Below, piece after piece: positions 42,924-52,931 of a DNA stretch of 64,000 bases (positions are counted from its first letter, which is position 1; each line of letters starts with the position of its first letter). The notes below the pieces were generated by a model. The model worked only from the letters and a program-made list of their open reading frames with translations, was not told the origin of the DNA and did no database searches. A program made the position numbers and the translations under genes. This DNA is from Parapedobacter lycopersici. GTDB taxonomy: Bacteria; Bacteroidota; Bacteroidia; Sphingobacteriales; Sphingobacteriaceae. The DNA is taken from the NCBI RefSeq assembly GCF_024643285.1, contig NZ_JAMSLW010000007.1, forward strand, positions 104,127 to 168,126, in the 5' to 3' direction.

Positions 42924-44045
42924 TCATAATATTTCATTATACATTTTTAAATATGATTTTGAAATTTTCTCCCAATTAAACTGTTGTATATCATTAAAGT
43001 TAATCTCATAATTTGGATAATTACTAATGATGGTCATGAGCCCCTCCTTAATAGACATAACAGAATGTGGATTAACTGTTTCGCCAACATTTTCGAGAAT
43101 GCCATCAATTGCCTCACCTTTTCCCATTAAGATCGGCAATCCTTGGGATAACGCTTCAATATATACAAGTCCAAAAGTTTCATTATACGAAGGCATGGCA
43201 AAAATATGGTTTTCTCTAAATATTTGGATTAAATCATCTGTATTTTCGACGAGCCCCTTATATTCAATAAAATCATTTTTCTGAATTAATTGCATAATTT
43301 TTCTTTCCATCCTACCTCTTCCTCCAACAACACAGAGTCGTATCTTAGGAAACAGTTCTCTTAATTGTATGATAGCGGCTATTAGCTCTTGAAGCCGTTT
43401 TCTTTTAATAAATGTGCCAACGTACAATACTTTATTGGGCATTAAATCTCTCTTGGGCAAGTTATTGTCTAACCAGATTCTATTAACTCCGTTATATATT
43501 GTGCAACTCTTCGAGCGAACAAGTGAAGAAAAACATCTTAGAAAGTAATGAGAAAGAAATTTCTTTTCTATCGCCTTACTAATAAAAATAATTTGGTGTG
43601 CGTTTTTAACCACTTTAAGTGCCAGAAGAAGAAGGTCAGGTCTAAACTTAAGAAAGACATCAACATCTGTGCTCCTCACAGTCACTATGTAAGGTATATC
43701 ATATTTTTTAAAAATCTTATATGCGAGAGCTCCGTCACTAAGTAAAGTAGTTGCATGGCTTAGGCCAATACCTTTAACTTCGATCTGATCAATAAGGCTC
43801 CTGAATAAAAAGTTTATTTTAGTATTAAATAGTAGCCTATGATATGTCCTTAAGAGGCCAGAATATATTATTGATGATTTCTCTGTTTTAAAAGAGAAAT
43901 CATTTTTCTGCATTCTTCTCCGGTCACGCATGGGACTAAAAATTACCTGTCTTACATTATGGATATCAAGCTGCGTATATAGTTCTTTGTAGACCCCTGA
44001 ACCCAGAAAATCATTGCAAATATGTAAAATCGCTTTATTTTTCAC
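42924..44045 (-). CDS. Glycosyltransferase family 4
   Basis: About 373 residues. The N-terminus KAILHICNDFLGSGVYKELY is the standard GT4 start, and the C-terminal half has VLYVGTFIKRKRLQELI and IFAMPSYNETFGLVYIEALS with the donor-binding Glu residues. No ATG precedes the conserved start; a GTG at 44045 gives the best fit, whereas the open frame extends as far as a GTG at 44156 with about 37 extra residues unlike the family. The start therefore remains uncertain. Confidence 0.84.
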   Translation of the reverse strand: MKNKAILHICNDFLGSGVYKELYTQLDIHNVRQVIFSPMRDRRRMQKNDFSFKTEKSSIIYSGLLRTYHRLLFNTKINFLFRSLIDQIEVKGIGLSHATTLLSDGALAYKIFKKYDIPYIVTVRSTDVDVFLKFRPDLLLLALKVVKNAHQIIFISKAIEKKFLSHYFLRCFSSLVRSKSCTIYNGVNRIWLDNNLPKRDLMPNKVLYVGTFIKRKRLQELIAAIIQLRELFPKIRLCVVGGRGRMERKIMQLIQKNDFIEYKGLVENTDDLIQIFRENHIFAMPSYNETFGLVYIEALSQGLPILMGKGEAIDGILENVGETVNPHSVMSIKEGLMTIISNYPNYEINFNDIQQFNWEKISKSYLKMYNEIL

Positions 44046-44228
44046 GTTAAGCCAGTTTTGTAAGAATGATATAATCGTAATATCCCTTCGTGTTGACTCC
44101 CATTTAATTAAGATAAGTTCTAATACGATTAATTTAGGAATAACATAAAGAAGCACCTAAAACACAATGTAATATCGCTCTAATATTTGAATCGCTGCCG
44201 GTAACAATAAGGAATCAATCAGCTGACT

Positions 44229-45491
44229 TTAATATTGTCCTTCTGTCAAAACCATCATTGCATTCTGATTCGCCTGGGCCGCATCTGCCGATCTTGACTT
44301 AGACTCATGTGAATTTGCTATTACATTCGAGCTTTCGTTTTTCGAGGTATTGAGTCGATTATATTTACGAGAAGCCCTGCTCCTGATGCCTGAGAATGCG
44401 CGGTTTAAATCGCCCCCCTTTATTTGCTGATAGGTCCATTCTCGATCATTGTCCGCATATTGTAATAGCCATTCGTAGCCCGTCCGTATACTTTTCCCAG
44501 AAGGGGTTCGATAATTCCATAAGTCAATATTCATATGCTCCGCTAGACGCGCTATGCGAAACCAATAGTTCAAATTTGCAGTACTATAGCTCCACGCGTT
44601 TGTCCTTGATAATTCTTTCGGCTGACGGCCATCTTGTTCAAACTGGGTTTCTATCAATTCTGGGATTGGTCCTTTAAGTGCCTCTAGTGCTCGCGATTTG
44701 TTCCCGGTAAATAAGGCGTAAGTAACAAGCTGCATGTAATATGCCGTTCCTATATTATTTTCTAGCATTCTCGCCCCCTTGCCAATCTCACTGGTTGTCA
44801 TCCAATTGAGAAATTCGCTAAACCATCCTTTCATACCACTCAGATCATTCTTGGTAAAGCTCTCCGAAGCTGACAATAACTGAACGCCGTCAATTAGATC
44901 TACAAATGATCTCGTATCTATTAACCCTTCTTTTCTTCCCTCCGATACACCTGGAATTACCTGGGAATGGTTCAGATTTGGATTCATACGTGTATCACTA
45001 TTCAGAAACCATGTACGTAATCGTCTCAAGCCGTCAGCAACGTACTTTTCTTCGCTAGTATAATAATAGGCAACACCCAAAATCTTAATGGCTTCACTAA
45101 GTTCATTCATATAATGAAAATCCCTTATTTTACTCACTTCAGGATTTACGTTCCCATCCTTGCGGATATAAGGGATGCCCTTAGGCTTAGTAGGGTCTGG
45201 CCACCAATATGTTCCTCGACTTAAGTAATCGTGCTTATTCCCGCTCGGCGGAACAGCAGGTTTCTGCATTACTGAGTGCACAGGTGTCTCCATAACACTA
45301 TCCGCTTGGCGAACTATATTATCCAAAGCGCTTTGCAAAACTGCGTTGCCTTCTTCGATTTTAGTCTTATTTTCCTCCATCAAGGAAGACTCTATCACAA
45401 ACGTCCGTTGGGTTTGGCAGCTTTGACATCCGATAGGAAAAAATAAAAACACTAAAAAAACCAGAGTAATATCATTTTTATTGAAATTCAT
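44229..45491 (-). CDS. Alginate-lyase-like (PL5) lipoprotein, catalytic histidine apparently replaced
   Basis: A 420-residue exported protein. The signal peptide ends in IGCQSC, a plausible lipobox, so it is probably anchored to a membrane. The domain matches the PL5 alginate lyase family: RGTYWWPDPTKP near residues 93-104, a DTRSFVDLIDGVQLL segment, and LENNIGTAYYMQ near residue 242. In the family as I recall it the last motif normally reads NNH; here the histidine is isoleucine. The AWSYSTANL segment keeps the conserved tyrosine. It may be inactive or may cut another polymer. Inside a polysaccharide locus it could trim the product or have a binding role. Confidence 0.8.
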   Translation of the reverse strand: MNFNKNDITLVFLVFLFFPIGCQSCQTQRTFVIESSLMEENKTKIEEGNAVLQSALDNIVRQADSVMETPVHSVMQKPAVPPSGNKHDYLSRGTYWWPDPTKPKGIPYIRKDGNVNPEVSKIRDFHYMNELSEAIKILGVAYYYTSEEKYVADGLRRLRTWFLNSDTRMNPNLNHSQVIPGVSEGRKEGLIDTRSFVDLIDGVQLLSASESFTKNDLSGMKGWFSEFLNWMTTSEIGKGARMLENNIGTAYYMQLVTYALFTGNKSRALEALKGPIPELIETQFEQDGRQPKELSRTNAWSYSTANLNYWFRIARLAEHMNIDLWNYRTPSGKSIRTGYEWLLQYADNDREWTYQQIKGGDLNRAFSGIRSRASRKYNRLNTSKNESSNVIANSHESKSRSADAAQANQNAMMVLTEGQY

Positions 45492-45504
45492 ATTTATGTA
45501 TTAT

Positions 45505-46743
45505 CTAAACGTTATATCCCTCCAAACACTCCGGTACTAATTCATGAATAAAGTTAACTAGTTGTGTATAGTTTGTATCCGCATTAAAACTGTTATACCA
45601 AGTCTCATAAGCGTGCTTTCGTTTATTTACGTAACACGGACTTTTAAATCTTTCCAAAAGTCTTGCCAATTCTTTCATCGAAAAATCCCGATCAATTAAA
45701 TATCCATTTTTCTCATTAATTATTTCATTTACTCCCCCGACGTCAGTACCAATTGCAGGTATCCCAAAAGAGAAACACTCCATGATGGTAACCGGTAAGC
45801 CCTCGTGAGTAGAAACGTTAACGAACCAATGAAAATAATTCTTTTGATATATCTCTATTAAATCCTCTTGAGCCATTTGTCCATGCAATGTAACATTAAT
45901 GTTTTTATTGGCATGTTCTGTAATGTATCTTTTAAGTTGGGGCATTGATTCACCATCACCTATATGGTGCCATTCAATTAATATATTTGGATTCACCTGA
46001 TTTAACGCATCTAAAATTAGGTGCACCCGTTTTAGTGGATATACGTGACTACAACTAACGATCTTTAGTATATTTCCAAAATAAATTGTACAATTATGCG
46101 TTCTGTTTATTACTCCTAAGTAGCTTAGTCGTACTTTCTCTGGAGATAAATTATAGTGTTCACGCAGTAGGTGCTGTATATCGCGCGATATGGGAAGCAG
46201 GTAGTCTGAAGAATTATAAATTGCCTGCCTAATAGGCAAGAAGCCTTTATTTCTATCTAAATAGAAGTCTGCGCCGTGCATTCTTGTTAGCTTAAAAAAA
46301 TTGTCACAAAGCGAACTAGTAAACAATGGAACTTCTGCCCAATAAGAGTAAAGAATAGAATCTTTTGGTAAGTCCTTCCGCATACGACGAAATTTTTTAA
46401 CTGAAAGACGATAGATCAATAAGGAATTAAACCACTTCTTTAGTTTAAATCGACTGTGATATACTTTTTGTGAGAAAAAATCAGAAAAATAGTCTCCAAA
46501 TCCACTCCCATTAAATAAACCCAAAATCACTCTGGTAAGCCCCTGGGGCAAAACGACATCCCAGACCCGTACGTTGGGCGGTGTATTCCTAATATTCAAA
46601 TTACCATATGGATTGTAAAGAGGAACTATATATACCTTATCGAAGCCTTCAGCTAAATAATTTAATTCGTTCTCAAAATACGTTTCTCTACTACCATAAG
46701 GATACGAAGCAGTAAAGCAGACTATTATCTTTTTATTTTTCAT
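45505..46743 (-). CDS. Glycosyltransferase family 4
   Basis: A 412-residue GT-B enzyme starting MKNKKIIVCFTASYPYGSRE. MHGADFYLDRNKGF lies mid-domain, and VSCSHVYPLKRVHLILDAL plus VNVSTHEGLPVTIMECFSFG form the nucleotide-sugar site. An in-frame TTG at 46776 would add eleven residues but the ATG at 46743 is a better start. It follows the Wzy-like gene and precedes the alginate-lyase-like gene, in the same direction. Confidence 0.88.
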   Translation of the reverse strand: MKNKKIIVCFTASYPYGSRETYFENELNYLAEGFDKVYIVPLYNPYGNLNIRNTPPNVRVWDVVLPQGLTRVILGLFNGSGFGDYFSDFFSQKVYHSRFKLKKWFNSLLIYRLSVKKFRRMRKDLPKDSILYSYWAEVPLFTSSLCDNFFKLTRMHGADFYLDRNKGFLPIRQAIYNSSDYLLPISRDIQHLLREHYNLSPEKVRLSYLGVINRTHNCTIYFGNILKIVSCSHVYPLKRVHLILDALNQVNPNILIEWHHIGDGESMPQLKRYITEHANKNINVTLHGQMAQEDLIEIYQKNYFHWFVNVSTHEGLPVTIMECFSFGIPAIGTDVGGVNEIINEKNGYLIDRDFSMKELARLLERFKSPCYVNKRKHAYETWYNSFNADTNYTQLVNFIHELVPECLEGYNV

Positions 46744-46916
46744 AGTATTTGAATAATGAGCCGTCCCATTTTTCAATTAACTTACGTATGCCCTAACAGA
46801 TCTAATTCCTAACTTAAGAGTTTAAGTGTCGTTTGAAATAATCAAAGAATCAGATAGCTTTTAAATTTAAACCCTCATATTTAACTAAAATTCACCTATC
46901 AAAAGTCTCACAAGAT

Positions 46917-48176
46917 TTAGCTATCGTTCCTCAAAGACAATCGCCGCTCAACTACCGTTGCCATCAAAAACAATGCGAAATATTCACTTGCTGACACTAG
47001 TCCCTTTATGTGAAAAATGCAAATCCAAAAAAACATAAAAAGAAAAGCCTTTTTTACAACACCACGACTTGTATTTTTTATCAAAACCCTATATAGTAAG
47101 AATTGTGCGACGAAGTAAACCAAAGTAGCTATGATCCCAAAATAAAATATCAGCCGTACATATCCTACATCCGACCCCATATAATAGCTCCCATCCTTAT
47201 TTATCATTAACCCGTCACCGACAAGCCAAGTATAAATATTATCTGGGAAAACATACATACTCAAAGTTGCATCAGAAGATGTGGTAGTTAGTTCCCCAGA
47301 ATCAAAATAATTGATGAATAATTCAAATACAAACCTAAATATGATTTCAAATCGCTCCGGTCCTAAAAAATAATTCCCCAAGGAATAAAAAAGAAGAAAC
47401 ATGACGATTAGAGTAGGGACACCAATATATATTAGTCGGAAAAAGTTTTTTTTGTCAATATAAATAGCTAATAATACTCCTAAAAAAATAGCAAGGAAAA
47501 AAAACCTTCCCGTCATCACACCAGCCAAAGCAATAAGGCTCAAAGAAACAATATATTTAACACGTTTTCCGTAGAATGCCGAATCTTTGCAATAGGGCAA
47601 TACAATCAGAATAAGAAAAGCAAAGCCATACTTTACAACACCAGAGAAAAATGCTGCTCCCCACCCAATAAATCGTTTGGTCAATAGATTCGTACGCACA
47701 AAGAGCCCCCGGTTTACTTCCTCATTCAGAACCGACAAATAGAAATCAAATGCAGCTGAGCTTACAAAAAAAATAAGCGAAATAATCGCCTGTATTACAA
47801 ACAAATAGACAATTAAATCAAATATTTTTACAATCGAGAAGGAGTTTCCGTATTGTTTTAATCCTAAGAAGATGATGAGCAGAGCCGATAAAAAATTAAA
47901 ATAGATATCTAATAACTGTATAAACAAGTAAGAATCACTGCCATTGGGCCCATTAAGTTTAGCGATAAGAGTTAATATAATGATAGCGAGATTGATGAAC
48001 ATTACCGACCAAACCTTCTTGTTGGTAAAAAGATGGGCGTGTCCAAATTTGGGAAGAAGAAAAAGTAACATCAATCCCAATAGTTGAAGAACACGGTCAA
48101 GCGGCAGCGGAAGATATTTTATGAATACCGGAAATAGGTAAAAAAATGCACATACTATTAAAATCAGGTTTTTCAT
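46917..48176 (-). CDS. wzy: Wzy-like O-antigen/polysaccharide polymerase
   Basis: A 419-residue integral membrane protein with about ten to twelve long hydrophobic segments and a large periplasmic loop region, the profile of Wzy polymerases, which are poorly conserved in sequence. It has no enzyme motif that can be read directly. Its position among glycosyltransferases and near a Wzx flippase supports the call. The ATG at 48176 is used instead of a TTG four codons upstream. Confidence 0.78.
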   Translation of the reverse strand: MKNLILIVCAFFYLFPVFIKYLPLPLDRVLQLLGLMLLFLLPKFGHAHLFTNKKVWSVMFINLAIIILTLIAKLNGPNGSDSYLFIQLLDIYFNFLSALLIIFLGLKQYGNSFSIVKIFDLIVYLFVIQAIISLIFFVSSAAFDFYLSVLNEEVNRGLFVRTNLLTKRFIGWGAAFFSGVVKYGFAFLILIVLPYCKDSAFYGKRVKYIVSLSLIALAGVMTGRFFFLAIFLGVLLAIYIDKKNFFRLIYIGVPTLIVMFLLFYSLGNYFLGPERFEIIFRFVFELFINYFDSGELTTTSSDATLSMYVFPDNIYTWLVGDGLMINKDGSYYMGSDVGYVRLIFYFGIIATLVYFVAQFLLYRVLIKNTSRGVVKKAFLFMFFWICIFHIKGLVSASEYFALFLMATVVERRLSLRNDS

Positions 48177-48227
48177 GTATGTTAACAAAGATGCTCTCAG
48201 TGTGTTCAGTGGTGTTAATAGCTTCGC

Positions 48228-49160
48228 TTAGCTCTCAGTAGAATTTCGAAATACTTGCCCTTTTTTTTCAAACAAAAATATACGCAAAAGATACTTCACC
48301 CAAGTTAAAAAGCGCTTAGTTTTATTGTCGATCAAACACAGATCGCTAGTAGCGGGTTTTGCACCTCTCCTATAATCGATTATCATCTTATTATAAATTG
48401 CCCTAGCTAAGAAAAAATCTATTGCTTTTAATAGTCGTACATCTTTTGATTGTTGGCGAATGTACTCAATACTTCTAACTGAACAAATTTCGCCAACAGG
48501 GTTACGAGTATTGTCCGTCACTCGATTTACAGTTTCTCGATGATAATGTGCTAATTTTTCATTTATCCAAACATTACCTTCACTTGCGGAAAGGCATCGA
48601 ATCCAAGCGTCAATATCCCCCCCTCGTTTACAACGCCCCTCAGGAAACATGCCGACCTTTTTTATCAACGATTTTTTTAATGTGACGGCGCTTGTCCAAA
48701 TAAAGTAATTTTGGGAAAAAAAATCTGTTAATGTGAAATCAACGTATTTATCAACTATTTTCTCAAAGTACGAATTTATAACTGTACTCTCGGCATAAAT
48801 GCTGTCCCAATTGGTCGAAATGATTTCATATGTAGGAAATTGACGTATTGCCTGTTCCACACATTCTAAATAGGTTGACTCCCACTCATCATCTGCATCC
48901 AGAAACGAAATCCATTCGGAACTGGATTTATCTATTCCCAAATTCCGTGCTGCATATCCCCCAGGCCCTGGAGTATCTCTACTGAAAATCTTTATCCTCT
49001 CGTCTGCAAATCCACTCAATATTTCATAGGAATTGTCAGATGAAGCATCGTCTATTATGATAAATTCAAAATCACTATAACTCTGTTCCAACACTGATTT
49101 GACTGATCGATAAAGGTGAGGAGCCTTATTATGGACAGGCATGATGATTGAAAACTTCAT
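48228..49160 (-). CDS. Glycosyltransferase family 2
   Basis: A 310-residue GT-A enzyme. MKFSIIMPVHNKAPHLYRSV starts the fold, FIIIDDASSDNS lies near residue 34, SFLDADDEW is the DxD region near residue 86, and RGGDIDAWIRCLS contains the ED/D catalytic region near residue 180. It is 52 bases upstream of the Wzy-like gene in the same operon. Confidence 0.88.
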   Translation of the reverse strand: MKFSIIMPVHNKAPHLYRSVKSVLEQSYSDFEFIIIDDASSDNSYEILSGFADERIKIFSRDTPGPGGYAARNLGIDKSSSEWISFLDADDEWESTYLECVEQAIRQFPTYEIISTNWDSIYAESTVINSYFEKIVDKYVDFTLTDFFSQNYFIWTSAVTLKKSLIKKVGMFPEGRCKRGGDIDAWIRCLSASEGNVWINEKLAHYHRETVNRVTDNTRNPVGEICSVRSIEYIRQQSKDVRLLKAIDFFLARAIYNKMIIDYRRGAKPATSDLCLIDNKTKRFLTWVKYLLRIFLFEKKGQVFRNSTES

Positions 49161-49242
49161 AGTTATTGATTAATTAATGTCAAGTTTATTTTCACCTACC
49201 GTGTAGGTTGTCCTGTGTTATCTTTACTCAATTTTTCTCATT

Positions 49243-49953
49243 TCATAATGGCTTCCACATTCTTAATGTGTCACAGGTCAATTTTCCACTAAACAGATGC
49301 TGGTTTAACTTTATTTCGTTTATTGGCTTTTCCCACCATTTTAACATTTGTAAACAATCTACTGTTTCCTCATCAAACCGTTGTCCAATTACTTTGGCCG
49401 GAGAGCCCGCGACTATAGTGTATGGCGGTATTTCCCCTCTTACAACACTGTTAGCGGCCACAATTACGCCATTGCCGATTTTTGAGCCAGAAAGAATAAC
49501 ACATTGAGTCCCAATCCACACATCGTTACCAATAAGTATTGGGCCATTTGAATATATATCAATCTCCCGCGAAGAGTTAAATAGGTTTTGATGTATATGA
49601 TAGGTACTAAGTGTGTCGATATTGTGATTGAACTCCTGAATAGAAACATTTCTGGCGATACTCGTAAAAGAACCAATTTGCACTTCGTTAATGTGGTTAA
49701 TTATATCTGTATTTGGTCCATTAATAGATGTATACCGTCCTATCGAAACACGCTGACGGGCGAAAATAGTAACATTATCAATAATTCTGCAATTATCTCC
49801 CACCTCAATTAGACCTCGTGCAGTCAGCCCCTTAATTATAGTATTTGAGCCTATTCTCGCCTCTCCATCTAGATCATATATATTGGTGTTTTTTAACCTT
49901 AACGCCAAAGATCGAAGAACTCGATTTTTAATTCTCTCGAATATTAAGTTCAT
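49243..49953 (-). CDS. Left-handed beta-helix O-acetyltransferase
   Basis: A 236-residue protein built from hexapeptide repeats of the [LIV]-G-x4 type through residues about 25-200, including IGSNTIIKG, VGDNCRIID and IGNDVWIGTQC, closing with VVRGEIPPYTIVAGSPAKVIG, the signature of the CatB/NodL-type acetyltransferases. It likely O-acetylates a sugar of the surface polymer. The first 20 residues are basic. Confidence 0.86.
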   Translation of the reverse strand: MNLIFERIKNRVLRSLALRLKNTNIYDLDGEARIGSNTIIKGLTARGLIEVGDNCRIIDNVTIFARQRVSIGRYTSINGPNTDIINHINEVQIGSFTSIARNVSIQEFNHNIDTLSTYHIHQNLFNSSREIDIYSNGPILIGNDVWIGTQCVILSGSKIGNGVIVAANSVVRGEIPPYTIVAGSPAKVIGQRFDEETVDCLQMLKWWEKPINEIKLNQHLFSGKLTCDTLRMWKPL

Positions 49954-50141
49954 TTCTCGATGTTTTTAACTTTTAATATCATAGTAGATAAGCAGCAATT
50001 TATATATAAATAACCATTCGTTTCTCTCATTTGGTAGTTCTAAGTCTCGAAAATGAAAACCAATCAGTTCCATTTAAATCCCAATGATCTTCTATAGATT
50101 AGTAAACGCCTCTTCGTCAATTTAACATCCTTTTCTCCCAA

Positions 50142-51521
50142 TTATGCCTCTACCCGCCCTTCTCTAAAAATAGTGGTGATTAACCTTAGCAGTGTATCCT
50201 CCTCTTTTTCGATGTGAACATGAAGAAAGTCCAAATCAAGATAATGACTGTAAATCTCCGTCCCCGTTTCGTCGATTATTATTGTCGGTACCTCGAGTAA
50301 AATTCCTTCAATTATAGATCCCGAAAACTTAGAAATATGTACGCTTGTATTCTTTAAAATAAGAGGCAAAGGTAGGCGAGACGCCGCATCAATTTCTACT
50401 TCCTCAATTTTTCCGATATTTTGGAGCTGTTCTGTAACACGGCTTCTTGATGATGGCATCCTTGGGTGAAGTCTAATCCACCATTGAAATTCAATAGGAG
50501 TATTAACAATGGTTTCCAGAATAAAGTCATCCAACTCGTCCTGTTGCAGAGTATATAATATTATTCTCTTTTTAGGGAATTGGAATTCGACCTTTTGAGA
50601 GAGTTGAAATTGAACCCAAGGATTCCCGCCTAAGATCGCTGATTGACCGTTTTCAGCATCTAACCACTTTTCTATATTGTGCCTGGACCCAGCGTCCCAA
50701 CACCAAAATATTCTAGGTAGAACATTTAACCCGTTAGGCGGATAATTGCAATAAGTATACATGGGGTGGAGTGAGCCTTGCCCGCCGTGCTGAACATCGT
50801 AATTGACTATATTAACCTTATTACTCGCGAAATGGAGGGCGAACATTGCATTATTATAATAACACAACCCGAATATTTCTTTAAAGTTATATTTAGATAT
50901 TAATAACGAAAAAAAACCCGTCATTGCCGCCAATTCTCTTATTCGTTTAGATACATACAGGTTAAACTTTTCTGTATCTATATTTGTCGATATCGCAAGT
51001 TTCTTCTTAAAATCCGACCAACCTGGTTGATACAAGATCTTTTTTTTCCTAAACTTGTTTAAAAGCAAAAACCCTAACCGGTAATCCTCGAAAAACAGCA
51101 GCCGATGCTGATCAGGATATATTTTTGTTTGATCTCGGATTCCGTATTCCAATTCTAACACGTCATCATTCCCATTATTTATGATCGGGTGAAAGTATCT
51201 ATTTATAAAACGTCCCTCCCAATTCACACGATGAGCAGAATACCCACAATACATTTTTGTAATAGAAAGGTTTTGCGATTGGCATTTTAAACGAAAAATA
51301 CGGAATAACGACCTTATTAATGCAAAGACGTTGAAACCAAATGACTTTCTACCGGCCGATTGGGGGTCTTGCTTCGTATCGGATTTTTTGTAATAGTAAA
51401 AAAAAAGGTCTCGCTTAACAAGAGGCCATATGTCAATCTCCCCAAATTTCCAATCGTATACTGGAATCGTTGATTCAATATCATTAAGTAACTCGATAAA
51501 ATCCCTTCTATTCAATTCCAT
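50142..51521 (-). CDS. Unassigned 459-residue protein of the polysaccharide locus, possible glycosyltransferase
   Basis: A 459-residue cytoplasmic protein. The N-terminus has DIWPLVKRDLFFYYYKK, a pattern seen in some bacterial capsule proteins, and the C-terminal half contains IWCWDAGSRHN-like and VHISKFSGSIIEGILLEVPT near residue 410, resembling the nucleotide-binding end of GT-B enzymes (as in KpsC or sialyltransferase-type proteins). Because the locus makes a legionaminic-acid-type sugar, this is a candidate for its transferase, but the evidence is only fold-like resemblance and location. Confidence 0.6.
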   Translation of the reverse strand: MELNRRDFIELLNDIESTIPVYDWKFGEIDIWPLVKRDLFFYYYKKSDTKQDPQSAGRKSFGFNVFALIRSLFRIFRLKCQSQNLSITKMYCGYSAHRVNWEGRFINRYFHPIINNGNDDVLELEYGIRDQTKIYPDQHRLLFFEDYRLGFLLLNKFRKKKILYQPGWSDFKKKLAISTNIDTEKFNLYVSKRIRELAAMTGFFSLLISKYNFKEIFGLCYYNNAMFALHFASNKVNIVNYDVQHGGQGSLHPMYTYCNYPPNGLNVLPRIFWCWDAGSRHNIEKWLDAENGQSAILGGNPWVQFQLSQKVEFQFPKKRIILYTLQQDELDDFILETIVNTPIEFQWWIRLHPRMPSSRSRVTEQLQNIGKIEEVEIDAASRLPLPLILKNTSVHISKFSGSIIEGILLEVPTIIIDETGTEIYSHYLDLDFLHVHIEKEEDTLLRLITTIFREGRVEA

Positions 51522-51536
51522 CTAATTTGTTATCAT

Positions 51537-52931
51537 TTATGATGAAAACTTCCTAATAAATAACACTCCTAAAATTAACACAAAAAAAGACAAAATAATT
51601 TTTACTGCAATTCCTGTCTCAACAATAAAAAAGGAAGTAATTGTAAGGAAGATTGTAATACCCAACCAAATCATTTGATAATAAGGCACTTTGTTAATTC
51701 TTTTTGAAGCAGACAAATAATAACCAGAGTAACCCATATACATTAATGATATAAAAGTGTTTATAGCGGCTGCCTTATATCCGAAAAATGGTATAAGACT
51801 AAAATTTAAAATTACATTTAATAGGCCAGCAATAAAAGTCACCTTTAATAAGCTTTTTGTCTTTTCTTCATAAAACAACTTATTATTTGCTCCTAAATAC
51901 ATCGGACGATAATTATAAGCCATTAAAATAATTATGCCTATTGGGTAAGTCGATTGCAGCTCCCTATTCTTAAGCAGCAATTGGAAAATTTCCTTCAACC
52001 AAATTGCTGCCATGAATGTTAGCATAAAATATCCGACTTGCAAGACAAAAACGAGATTTCTCGCTTTCAGATCGTCACCGTCTTTATAAGATGCATTCAT
52101 CAACGGACTAATGGCAAAACCAGCTGCTGTGCCTAATTGTTTAAATAGATTACCAATAGTATAAGCAGCATTATATAGACCTATATTGCCTGTGGATATG
52201 CCTACCACTTTCATGATCAGACGATCTGAAGTCTCTAAAAGATAAGACGCATAATAATGTGGAACGGTTGGGAGAGAGGTTGTTAGTGACTGTCTAATAT
52301 ATCGCCATTTAAAGTTGAAAATCGGCGTTAACTTTAATTTGAAATTAACGGGAATAAAATACGACGCTTGACTTAAAATAGTTGATATACCTGTCGATAT
52401 AAACCATCCCATATATCCCAACCTTAACACAGCAATAAAATAAATATTCAACATAACCGTGATCAGCCCGAATATAGCCGAGCGAACGGCTATCTGTAAA
52501 GGCCTTTGTTTAAGTTGAAAAAATGCTATTCCAATTATCGAAGTAGGACCGAAAAGAATCGCTGGAGCGATGTTTAAAGCAATTATCGCCCACCGATGTT
52601 CGATAGCTTCCTGAGGAACAAACCACCACAGAATTAACCATAACAATAGCGAATAAGGAAAGTTCCAAAGTATTAAAAAACCATAAATTTGCCGCCAACG
52701 CCATTTAAATTGTTGCGGACTTTTATAAAAGGTATTAACCAAGATTATTCGAAGGCCTAATGTATTCAAAACTGCCATTGAACCCGCCACAGCAGTTATT
52801 ATACCGTAAACTCCGAAATCAACTTCAGTGAGATATTGAGTAATAATTGGAAGAGACAACACACTTGCAACTCGTGTAATTTGAGGTGCTAAACCATAAA
52901 TCGCTGTATGAGAAAATAGCTTCCTTAACAT
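51537..52931 (-). CDS. wzx: Wzx-like oligosaccharide flippase
   Basis: A 464-residue membrane protein with about twelve to fourteen hydrophobic segments. The N-terminal FSHTAIYGLAPQITRVASVL and the LMIMKVVG-type, S-x-G-N-I-x-L-Y-N-A-A-Y pattern near residue 240-255 match the MATE-like flippases of the polysaccharide transporter family. It moves undecaprenyl-linked repeat units across the inner membrane. It overlaps the CMP-nonulosonate synthetase gene by seven bases. Confidence 0.88.
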   Translation of the reverse strand: MLRKLFSHTAIYGLAPQITRVASVLSLPIITQYLTEVDFGVYGIITAVAGSMAVLNTLGLRIILVNTFYKSPQQFKWRWRQIYGFLILWNFPYSLLLWLILWWFVPQEAIEHRWAIIALNIAPAILFGPTSIIGIAFFQLKQRPLQIAVRSAIFGLITVMLNIYFIAVLRLGYMGWFISTGISTILSQASYFIPVNFKLKLTPIFNFKWRYIRQSLTTSLPTVPHYYASYLLETSDRLIMKVVGISTGNIGLYNAAYTIGNLFKQLGTAAGFAISPLMNASYKDGDDLKARNLVFVLQVGYFMLTFMAAIWLKEIFQLLLKNRELQSTYPIGIIILMAYNYRPMYLGANNKLFYEEKTKSLLKVTFIAGLLNVILNFSLIPFFGYKAAAINTFISLMYMGYSGYYLSASKRINKVPYYQMIWLGITIFLTITSFFIVETGIAVKIILSFFVLILGVLFIRKFSS

